DNA of 64,000 bases from Telmatactis stephensoni (lineage: Eukaryota > Cnidaria > Anthozoa > Actiniaria > Isophelliidae): positions 62,001-126,000 of the forward strand of contig JALIZF010001778.1 of assembly GCA_029948255.1 (NCBI GenBank), given 5' to 3'. Position 1 is the first letter of the stretch, and each line of letters opens with the position of its first letter. The notes beneath the pieces are model-generated. The model saw only the letters and a program-made list of their open reading frames with translations, ran no database searches and was not told where the DNA came from. Both the position numbers and the translations under genes were made by a program. Positions 11,036 to 19,739 of this stretch are shown here, in pieces.

Positions 11036-11253
11036 CTACGTATACCATCCATGAAGCACACAGCAATTATCATAATTTAGGAGATTTGGAATAATCTAAA
11101 TCTTTATTATAAGTTGAAGCATAAACAGAGATTAGATTGGATTATTTGTACAAACCTAGTTTTTGACACATGGATGTAGCAGATATCAGATGATCAGTAA
11201 AACTGGTTTGACCAAGTTTCCAAATAAGGCAATTAAATCTGATTGAATCTTAC

Positions 11254-11284
11254 CAATTTGAATCCAAATTTTTTCACCTCCTTC
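11254..11284 (-). CDS. GNAT gene exon a, copy 1 (31-bp microexon)
   Basis: Acceptor TTTTTTAG and donor TTG/GTAAGA. The 31 bases read EGGEKIWIQI with one base left over. This phase 1 end exactly fits exon b (G+TT gives Val): EGGEKIWIQI-V-KEAFADKF. The duplicate is at 17726-17756. Confidence 0.55.
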
Positions 11285-11340
11285 CTAAAAAAGTAATAAG
11301 ACCATTTCAAAACTGTTCAAGAATAGCTTTATGCATCAAT

Positions 11341-12059
11341 CATCAGTTTCTCTCAGGGGTCAACCCCCAAGGGACCCTGGGGGATTTCTTCAAATGCCCA
11401 ACCAAACCTTAAGCCTGGTTTTCACACTGTCTGTTGCTTCTGTTTGTGCTTCCATCACTCATGAAACCAGGCTTTAATTATCAAATACCTGTGGATATAT
11501 GGGCTAGAAAATTTATGACAAATCTCCACCCTCCTATGGGTGCAAAAGCTGTGAAGATATGGATTTTACGATGTTGCTATCCGCCAGTATACCACTGATT
11601 GTCATATAATAAAAACATGTACTAATTAGAATTAAAATACTCTCTCAATTTATTCTTAAATTGCAATCTTGAATCTAACGATCTTAGTTCATAATGGGGT
11701 CCATAATAATAGAAGCTCTTTTTACCAAATTCCAAACGAACTTTCGGTATTTTAACTGATAATCTAGACTATTACTTTAGTAATTTCACTGAAAATTTAA
11801 ACTATATTACAAATATCACGAGTCTTATTCTTATATATAACTTATTCTTGAACACCTGAGCTGTCAGCAGCTTTCCCAATGGGGTGGCCCCTGGGCTGAC
11901 AAGGGGGAATTGACAATCTTGATGATTTCCCCCAGGTATGCATAACCTATAATCCCCATCATTTTCTAGTGAAATCCCCAACCAATTTTTCAACCTCAAG
12001 GCGAAGTCTTGTATTTCTCCGACCCCAGAGGCACAGTTGGCAAACAAACTACTTGTATT
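11341..12059. other. Repeat-rich intergenic sequence
   Basis: Bases 11404-11477 are a small hairpin (TTAAGCCTGGTTTTCA pairing with TGAAACCAGGCTT); one arm recurs at 48241-48258. Bases 11840-12059 form an anonymous repeat open on the minus strand without a recognisable domain. No host exon is seen. Confidence 0.45.
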
Positions 12060-12972
12060 TCCCCACATTTCCCGTGGTTTGTTTTTGAACTCACTTGCCA
12101 CGTTTCCAAAGAATAACCTTGTGGAAATTCAGCTTCTGGGATGTTTCTTAGCTGTAGATCATCAAATTGTAGACAAACAAACTCTTCATTGGACTGCATA
12201 CTTAGAAATGAAAATCTAAACAACTGAAATTCCGTATTGAAACACTTCAAATGCACTGTGCACTCAATCCACTCAACTCGCTCACTTGAACTTTCCCTCC
12301 AAATGATTTCTCCTAGGCGTTCCTGGATGTACATGTACTAGTGCCAGTTTTTTTCGCAAAGTATACAATACATCATCATCATATGTGACTCTATGTGACT
12401 CGTTAATCATTCCCAGGTAACGACTCCATGTAAGGACGACTTCTAATGTCCTGAGGTTTATAAGGGCATATCAAAGTCCGTCGCGTAGTGTCCTGACGAA
12501 CTATACTTAGTAAGGGCAACTTGTATTGTCCTGAGTTTACTTTAGTAAGGACAACTTGTATTGTCCTGAGCTTTTGTGATGGTGCGCAATACAATACGTG
12601 TACCTAAAGTAGATGTAGCGATTGCAGTTAGTGTAGCACTTGTAGTAAGTGTAGTATCTGTAGCAGGGGTTGTACTAGTAGTAGGTATAGGTGTAGTGGT
12701 TGTAGTTGGTGTAGCACCCGTTGTAGGTGTAGTACCTGTAGTAGCCCTAGTACAGCAGTTCCCATATGCATAGTAGGCAGTAGTGTACACGTAGTAGGTG
12801 TAGTACTTGTAGTAGGTGTACAATCCTGGACTAATTAGTTTGGGACAGGGTGGATTTTGTGCACCCCTGACCCCAACAACACCCTCCCCCCTCCCCCTCC
12901 GCTCAATGTTGGCTTTCAGTTGGGACTGGGAAAGATGGGTACATGTCCTGGTAACTGCAACATTGTTTATTT
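12060..12972. repeat. Dispersed repeat family, copy 1
   Basis: This matches 29812-31190 from TTTGTTTTTGAACTCACTTG to CTGCAACATTGTTT, apart from the element inserted in the second copy. It contains AAGGACAACTTGTATTGTCC sub-repeats (12506-12574) and a 9-bp minisatellite at 12600-12820. The family is not recognised and no credible ORF is present. Confidence 0.75.
12600..12820. repeat. 9-bp minisatellite (TGTAGTANC type)
   Basis: Degenerate units of TGTAGTANN repeat at period 9, with a strong period of 3. The open frames across it (Thr-Thr-Pro on minus, Val-Val on plus) are products of the repeat. Confidence 0.8.
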
Positions 12973-13670
12973 TTGTTTTTTCTGCTCTAACCAGGGTCCT
13001 TTCTGGTTCGTTATTTTTTATGGATAATAGAATAACGAGCACAAAACGCATTTATTTGACTGTTATTTTGGAATCTTGTTGTCATAGCAACGATAAAATT
13101 ACATCAAAATTGGCAAATTTTGGGCGACAGTTTTGAAGCTCTGCTTGAATAACCCAAGTCAGTTCTCAAGTATGATTGAAAACAATCTTAGAAGAGGCCA
13201 GAGAAGGATTATGAAGTAAATTGGAGATATGGCACATGCTCAAAAAACTATTTGAATCTTGGTCCTAAATCTCTCTGTCAAAATTATGCTTTCTTCACAA
13301 ATATTTTTTCCATTTTTTGATTTAGTTAAGAACAAGATAATGACTTCTAGCAATCAAGACACTTATCCTCACTTGGTTTCTGATGCAAAAAGACTGGTAG
13401 TTACGTTTTTAATTAAGAACGAGACAAGTTATAAGTCATGGTTTTCCTGTCTAATTTTTTGTCGATTTCAGGCCTGGGAGTCTAAAAACATTTATTCGCG
13501 TTTTTCTTCACAATGAACGAAGTTACCTCAGAGCACCAAAATTGCAACAAAGTATTCCCTCACTAAGGGCTTTCGAAAAAATGTAAAATTAGACAAATCG
13601 ATTTTTCGACTCTGGCCGCTCAGCTCTCGATACATAGAAAAATTTCCTCTAAATGTAAAAAAAATGTAAA
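12973..13670. other. Intergenic, nothing identified
   Basis: Unique-looking AT-rich sequence with several short unrelated open frames. No domain, exon or repeat boundary is recognised. Confidence 0.4.
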
Positions 13671-14184
13671 AGCAGCCGGTTTTGGGCATTGTAAGTACAA
13701 TTTCAACTGTATATAGTTTTGTGTCAATATGTGTTTTGTGTCAATATGTATCATGCATTAAAATTAATGTAATGATATTCATACATTAAGATAAAATACA
13801 GAGAGTTTAAGACCAAGCCTAAGACTTTAAGTCTATTAATACTTAGCTTTAGTGGCATTGTGAAAATTAGTCTTTAAGACATCAGACTTGAACACAGTTC
13901 TTTATAATGAGTCATACAATCATGTAATCTGATGGTGTTCTTTTTTAATTCAATATAGAAATGTATTTATAACATCACTACAATCTTATGCGCGATGTGA
14001 TTGGCCAGAAAGCTATGAACTAGTTGCCCATGGGCTAGCTGCACTGCGTGCGCACTATCTTCGTCGCCTTTTTCAAATGGTTCGTTTTTAGATACGGACA
14101 CATGTAACGCACACTCTGATTGGCTGAAAAATCTGAACTATTTCCCCATGGGCTGCACAGCTCCGTTTTTAGCGTTCTAGGCTC

Positions 14185-14395
14185 TGTTATAAATCAATTA
14201 GAGAACAGAAAGCCTCTTGCCCATTGCGATATAGACGCACTTGAGAAAATATAAAGAACTCTTAACAAACTAGAGTCGCACTCGGCTATGCCTCGTGCCA
14301 CTCTTACGTTTGTTAATCGTTCTTTATATTTTCTCCGTGCGTCTATAACGACATGGGTGCGCGGCTTTCTGTTGTCTAATTGATAAATAGTCCAT
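14185..14395. mobile_element. Foldback repeat in duplication copy 2
   Basis: CTCTGTTATAAATCAATTAG and GAGAAAATATAAAG face CTTTATATTTTCTCC and CTAATTGATAAATAG. The right arm is longer than in copy 1, so this copy shows the full palindrome. Confidence 0.6.
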
Positions 14396-14704
14396 GTGAA
14401 TCTCAGCATTTATAACCCGAAGCCTTGGACATTATAGTCCTCAAACACTTCACCTTATCCCACGAAGTATCTTGCTTGCTAGGATGATCCTAATGCTAGG
14501 ATGATCCTAGCTGTGCCTAAGTATTTGACAAAAGAAATTAGGCAAAGCATTCGGTTAGATATAATTATATTATATGACACAATAATGCTAATGACCTATT
14601 TCAAGGCTGCAGGGTGGGGATCTGACTAGGCCTAAACAAGGGCTGACTTTGAATATAAGTTATGAGGAAAAAATGATCCTACACACTTAATTATCAAGTA
14701 CTTA

Positions 14705-14867
14705 CAAAACCCAGTCGTTTGTAAAGTTCTATAGCTTCCTTGCGATATGGCTCTGTTCTCAATATAACTCTAGTTTGTCCTTGATCTTTAAAAAACTTCA
14801 GAACAGAAAGACAAAGAGCTTTACCAATGCCTTGTCCTCTGTGTTTTGGTAGTACATCAAGCCAGTC
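14705..14867 (-). pseudogene. Truncated GNAT exon A'
   Basis: The 3' half of exon A is kept (RGQGIGKAL to YKRLGF and the GTAAGTAC donor). The 5' half is lost at a junction to CATCCAATAATTG, which lies about 480 bp away in copy 1. A deletion explains this, and the exon cannot encode the fold. Confidence 0.7.
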
Positions 14868-14967
14868 ATCCAATAATTGTTTATTGTCAGGTTCTAATAA
14901 ATATATTTGTTTATTACAGTATTTGTTTATTTTTGAATTATTCATGTTCAATAGTTCATGTTATTAC

Positions 14968-15262
14968 AAAACCAATTGATTTATAGATTTTTATAGCTTT
15001 GTCACGGTTTGGCCGTGCTTTCACTATAGCTTGTGTTTTCCCCTGATGCTTACAAAAGTTAAGAACAGAAAAACAGAGAGCTTTCCCAATGCCTTTTTGC
15101 CTGTGTGTAGGTAACACAGCAAGCCAGTTAAGCCTTCCACAAAATTCTTCCTCATTCCAGGAAAATGCTGTTGCTACATATTCATGTTTGTGTTTCACAA
15201 AGAAGAACCCATCTTTGTAGAATTGTGGCTTTGAAAAATATCTATGGATTGATGCAATTGAA
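14968..15262 (-). CDS. GNAT exon, duplication copy 2
   Basis: Acceptor ATATTCAG and donor GTAATAAC. The frame is open with RQKGIGKAL as CoA loop. The 3' flank resembles exon B while the 5' flank resembles exon C, so this exon is either the precursor of the B/C tandem pair or a recombinant of it. Confidence 0.6.
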
Positions 15263-15596
15263 CTGAATATTGTAGATATCATTTATTGATTAAAAATACA
15301 TATAAACGCAAAGAATATGATTATATAAATCAGTGATAGTTTTGTACAAATTATAGGCAAGGCAATAAGGATGGAAAAACAAATATTATTTTTTAATCTT
15401 ATACTTTTATCATTATTAATTTTGTTATTATTTTTTTATGAGTTTGTATGAAGCTTAATGGCAATTAATTTAATTAATGATTTTGCTTTATTTACAAGCA
15501 TTAATTATTAAAGTATGCAGACATTCCTGACACATTCTTCCAAAGTGTGTGAAATGGAAAAATTGTATGATAATTGCCATGATAAGAGCATCACAA

Positions 15597-15852
15597 TAGA
15601 CGACTTTCAAAAATGGCAGCCTAGTACATGAGAACGAGGCCACAAAGGCCTTGTTACCAGAAAATAAGCGTGGTGACACTTCTATTGCTATCAAAGACGA
15701 TGTGTTCCTTTTCCTTATAAAATACCTATTTTATGTGCATTTTACAGGATAATTTTTATATATTTAGAATCATTTGATGCGATGTTGATTTTGGAGGCCT
15801 TTCTGGCCTCGTTATCGTGAACAATGAGCCCGCCATTTTTGAAAGTCGTCTA
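15597..15852. mobile_element. MITE with perfect ends, absent from the sister copy
   Basis: TAGACGACTTTCAAAAATGGC at the left is the reverse complement of the right end. In duplication copy 1 the empty site reads CACAATATTGGCC, so this is a 256-bp insertion made after the duplication. The target duplication cannot be fixed: TA, AT or none fit, because a TA microrepeat lies at the junction. Confidence 0.85.
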
Positions 15853-16377
15853 TATTGGCCATACAATGTAAGGTTACCATTTTTATATATTATATTATTA
15901 TATATTATATTCATGCTAAATATAGCTAGATTTTTAAGGCTTCTTACAATTGCAGTATGGTTGTGAATTTATCATGACACTAGACAGTGTGAAATAGGCT
16001 TTTTTTACTACTGGCTTCAAATACATACATGTAGTTGTACTTAATAATGACAATCAACAGGCATTGTGCGCAAGAGCGTGCATAGCACTCGGGGAGTTGG
16101 AGTCCAGCAAAAATCGAACAGCAATTTCTAGTGCATTTTCTAATATGTGAATTTTCCTATGCTAAGATACTTGTATATTCTGTAAAGAAATGACGAAGAT
16201 AAATTTTTGTGCTTATTTCAGTGGAATAAAAAAGTGTAAGGACTCCATTTCCCATCATGATTTGTTCTAGAAAATGGTGCTCGTGCACATTGCCTATTAT
16301 AATGTGTATACGTAGTTACTATAAAGGTATACCTAGTACATGTAAATACCACATTCTGTAAATTTTGAATGTACATA

Positions 16378-16684
16378 TTAATGGGTTATTAACCGAGCAC
16401 GAGGTCTGTATGGGGAAATATCAGACCGACGGTCTTGACAGTACGGACGTACAAAAAGACCGAGGTCTGGTACAAAAAGACCGAGGTACGTCTGATATTT
16501 TCCCATACAGACTGAGCAAACGAGGTTAATAACTTATTTATTATATGGCTTTGAGAATGTCCCGCTAAAACAATTGCTAAACGAAAACTCTTCTTTTCAT
16601 CTGGGACAGCGGTCCTGATATGGCAAATTACAGACCATGCATTAGCCAATCAGAATTCAGGAAATTATCTAGCCATATAATAAA
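16378..16684. mobile_element. Foldback insertion, absent from the sister copy
   Basis: Copy 1 reads TACATATAAGTAAATATC without interruption, whereas copy 2 carries about 300 bp here. It contains TTATTATATGGCT / AGCCATATAATAA and CGAGGTCTGTATGGG / CCCATACAGACT inverted pairs, perhaps two nested hairpins. Confidence 0.7.
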
Positions 16685-16853
16685 AGTAAATATCAAAATA
16701 TATACTGTAGCTTTAATTTGCTGGTACTGGTAAGTAGGGAGTAATATCAGTGAAGCTATCCCATAATTTCTTTGATGCTTCAAATACTACTATCTATTTC
16801 AAATTTACAGAATTCTTGCAAAGTATAACAAGTATATAATTTTACAAATTTAC

Positions 16854-16915
16854 CTTTTTATGAAATCTTCACTGGTTAAGTTTTCCACAAATTTATCTGC
16901 CAAATGCCTCTTTAA
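16854..16915 (-). pseudogene. GNAT gene exon b', frameshifted
   Basis: The exon is identical in layout to 10504-10564 but has 62 bases (GCCAAATGCC in place of GCAAATGCC on the + strand). The frame becomes KEAFGR and stops. The splice sites are conserved. Confidence 0.65.
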
Positions 16916-16994
16916 CTAGCAGAACACATAAATTTTAGTTAAAAGTCACCCTGGGGTCCTGAGAGGATCTATTCGTTCATAAGCCTTTGCCAGT

Positions 16995-17240
16995 CCAAGC
17001 TTGTAACACGGTATATGGGATCAGGGATCAAGCTCCAAATTATGGCCAGGATCAGGGATCAGAGGCCAGGGCTCAGGGATCAAATGGGTGGGATCGAGGA
17101 TCAGGGACATTGGGTCAGGATCAGGGATCAGCTCAGTTTTTTGCACCAACGATCAGGGGTCATAAATGTCTAAACTATGGGCTCAGGAATCAAAATTTCC
17201 GTAAGAACCCGGGATCAGTGAGACGAAAATATACCAATGT
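16995..17240. repeat. GATCAGGG-rich simple repeat insertion
   Basis: Degenerate repeats of GGATCAGGGATCA and GCTCAGGGATCA are found only in duplication copy 2. The flanks GCCAGTC / GCCAGTCAGTC suggest a short duplication at the insertion point. The open frame across it is repeat-derived. Confidence 0.65.
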
Positions 17241-17725
17241 TACGAGCCTGCCAGTCAGTCACCTTGCATGGGCAAGCACCAAAGGCATGTGCGAAAGAGA
17301 AGCAAAGGAAACCATGTGCACATGAGAATGATCATGAATCTTTTTGTTTATCCCCAGATTTCAGAGTAATAAATAGTGCTATTAATATCTCTGAGACTCA
17401 TTCACACTTGCTATCACTACATTCGATATACTATACATACAACACTCAACTCAGGGAGAGAAAGCAATCACAATTTAGGAGATTTGGAATCTAAATTTTT
17501 ATTATTAGTTGAAACATAAACGGAGATTAGATTGAATTATTTGTACAAACCAGTTTTTGACACATGGATGTAGCAGATATCAGATGATCAGTAAAACTGG
17601 TTTGACCAAGTTTCCAAATAAGGCAATCAAATCTGATTGTGCTTCTAGCTACTGTAGACCTGATCCACCAAAAAGAACCTCAGAATTAAGTTAAATATAT
17701 AGATCTATCAGATAATAAATCTTAC

Positions 17726-17756
17726 CAATTTGAATCCATATTTTTTCACCTCCTTC
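17726..17756 (-). CDS. GNAT gene exon a', copy 2
   Basis: The 31-bp microexon has the same splice borders as 11254-11284, with one base change that turns TGGATTCAAATTG into TGGATTCAAATTG's neighbour TATGGATTC. Because exon b' is frameshifted, this copy is unlikely to be translated past it. Confidence 0.5.
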
Positions 17757-17825
17757 CTAAAAAAGTAATAAGGCCATTTCAAAACTGTTCAATAGCTTTA
17801 TGCATCAATCAACAGTTTATTTTAC

Positions 17826-17897
17826 AAAGAAATCTCCACAAGCACCAGATAATCCGTACGTACTGCTTTTGTTTTTTGAGCTTTCGACTTTCTTCAT
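17826..17897 (-). CDS. Possible first coding exon of the GNAT gene
   Basis: The ATG at 17897 opens 24 codons (MKKVESSKNKSS... ending GDFF) and a GTAAAA donor follows in phase 0, as exon a' needs. No homologous sequence lies beside copy 1, where similarity stops near 11340. The peptide itself is not recognisable, so the call rests on phase and position. Confidence 0.3.
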
Positions 17898-17980
17898 GAT
17901 CAAAATCACTTCTTTTTAGCGGAAGAAAGCTTCACAGCTGGACTAGCTGCCGATTTTCCTCGGCTCCCAAAAGAAAGACA

Positions 17981-17994
17981 GTTGCCATGGAAAC
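17981..17994. promoter_or_regulatory. X-box-like RFX site upstream of the possible GNAT first exon
   Basis: GTTGCCATGGAAAC differs by one base from the palindromic RFX X-box GTTGCCATGGCAAC. It lies about 85 bp upstream of the predicted ATG. RFX sites often mark ciliary genes in animals; a role here is inference. Confidence 0.35.
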
Positions 17995-18049
17995 TATAAT
18001 TTTTTATGCGTAGTCTTTCCGAAATTTCTCAGTTTTTTAGGTTAATTAA

Positions 18050-18192
18050 CACTTATTGACTGGGACCGAGGGAAACAGTATGTTTTGTGGTCCCGAGACC
18101 ACCAATGTTTCCCGAGGCGGAGCCGAGGGAAACATTGGCGGTCGAGGGACCACAAAACATACTGCTTTCCCTCGGGGCCAGTCAATAAGTGT
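18050..18192. mobile_element. Near-perfect palindromic hairpin
   Basis: CACTTATTGACTGG at the left and CCAGTCAATAAGTG at the right enclose arms that pair almost throughout (AACAGTATGTTTTGTGGTC / GACCACAAAACATACTG) around a short GGCGGAGCC centre. Confidence 0.7.
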
Positions 18193-18195
18193 TTT

Positions 18196-18624
18196 GTTAT
18201 ATACCAACTGTCAAAGAACAAAATAAAAAGCAAAACGTCGCTGCATACAGTTAAAGTTTTTAATCAAAATTCACACAAAACTGACCTTTTTTCACACATT
18301 GTTTTTCGGAGAATTGTTGCAGCTCAGTTTTGGTGACATTCCTGGTTGCCGGTTATCATTCTTTTCTCGGCATAAATGTTGTATATTGGTCTTAAAAGTT
18401 TGGACAATAAACACGAGTTTTGCTTCATGAATGAATTTGTAAACGCGCGCTGTCGCCTTCAAAGCTCAATCAACTTCCGATTTTGTTATTACCGGTCAAT
18501 AAAACTCACTGTTGCCCGCTGAGAGTTGTTGCTGGGGAAACAGCAAAATTTGTTGACGTTCACGTGATGCGCTCTCGCCCAATCAGAGCACGGAAAAAAT
18601 TGACTTTGACAGTTGGTATATAAC
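18196..18624. mobile_element. MITE-like element abutting the hairpin
   Basis: GTTATATACCAACTGTCAAA at 18196 is repeated inverted as TTTGACAGTTGGTATATAAC ending at 18624. No transposase is present. Together with the hairpin before it this may be one composite element. Confidence 0.7.
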
Positions 18625-18696
18625 AAAAAAAATTATCACCAAATTTCGTTTTATAAATTTTGCATTAGAATACTAGTAGATGTTTACTAAAACAAT

Positions 18697-18850
18697 TAGA
18701 CTACTCATTCTCTTTTTCTATCGGCTTTGATAGTTGACTCGGGCTTCGCCCTCGTCAACTATCAGCCGATAGAAAAAGAGAATGAAATTTCTCTCTCGGG
18801 CTTCGCCCTCGTCAACTATCAGCCGATAGAAAAAGAGAATGAGTAGTCTA
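18697..18850. mobile_element. Palindromic element with a duplicated internal arm
   Basis: TAGACTACTCATTCTC pairs with GAGAATGAGTAGTCTA. The segment TCGGGCTTCGCCCTCGTCAA continuing into AAAAGAGAATGA occurs twice in direct order, so one arm was duplicated. Confidence 0.7.
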
Positions 18851-19382
18851 ATTTTTAAGTAGAATAGTCTCGGCAAAATTCAAGAAAGTTTTAAAGTCTC
18901 GGCGCTCGATTTTGCATTTTTCGCGGTTCGAAATCTCGGATTTTAGTCATGTGTGGCTCGAAATCCTTAAGACCCTTTATAAGAATATCGGATTTAATTT
19001 GCGCAATGCCTGTGTAGCTATGCATGGAACGGAATACTCGGAATCGAATTTCAAATTGAGAATTTTGACAGTCATATTCAAGAAAAGTCTGAATGAACGA
19101 CGCGACGCAAGGAAAGTTTGAATTAATTATCAAAGAAAGTTGATCAGACTGTTTTTGTCGGTCATTCATTTTGATTTTTATTGTAAGCGTTTATTCAGAA
19201 TTCCTGTTTGTTGGTCGGGTACTAGAGCTGTCGTCGTTGTAAAGATTTTGGCCCTCCGGCCGGCGGCTCTAATGATCTATCCATCCATTCAGACTTTCCG
19301 GCTTTGATCGTTCAAAGGTTCTTTTCATAGCTGCCATTCATTTATTCAGACCGGCTCGTCTTTCAAACTTTCTGTCTATATA
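18851..19382. other. Intergenic with TTCATTCAGA-type degenerate repeats
   Basis: Short phrases such as GTCATTCAT, TTCAGAC and CTTTC recur loosely. The same composition appears at 22870-23260, so the LINE at 19383-22860 appears to have landed in this repeat. Confidence 0.45.
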
Positions 19383-19739
19383 ATATAATAATAATAATAT
19401 TTATTTAGACACGATTGAAATTTACAGCTTTAATTGCTGATGTGGTCGTGTATAGCTATAAAACAAATTGATATATATATAAAATTATATTGATATACAT
19501 AAATTTATCAATTAATTAAATATTAAATAAAAACTTGCAAAAACACTAAAAGCACCCGCCAGAATTCTAAATATGGTACTAATACATAGCATTAACATAT
19601 CTCCATATTTAGTTCTACTACAGCACGCTTTTAGAGTTTCTACATATCTAGTATATTCGTTTTCACTGTTTACATTAGGTGTATTTTTTTTTCTTTTTGA
19701 TGTACATATATACAAAAGTTCGGATTGTCTCGTCCATAA

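Larger units (their letters stand above)
6942..11340. repeat. Segmental duplication, copy 1
   Basis: The order and sequence match 13671-17820, starting at AGCAGCCAGTTTTGGGCATT and ending near TTATGCATCAATCA. Copy 1 has two additional GNAT exons. It lacks the MITE at 15597-15852, the foldback insert at 16378-16684 and the GATCAGGG insert at 16995-17240 that are present in copy 2. Confidence 0.85.
13671..17820. repeat. Segmental duplication, copy 2
   Basis: This is colinear with 6942-11340. The gene side continues to a possible first exon near 17.9 kb. Compared with copy 1 it lacks the sequence between about 7912 and 8388 (exon A is fused to the following spacer at about 14867) and has one GNAT exon where copy 1 has B and C. 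Confidence 0.85.

Noticed and set aside
11802..12101. Minus-strand ORF (MASEFKNKPREMWGN...) as a host gene
   Set aside because: It straddles the border of a dispersed repeat, and half of it is present in the repeat copy at 29.8 kb with a different continuation.
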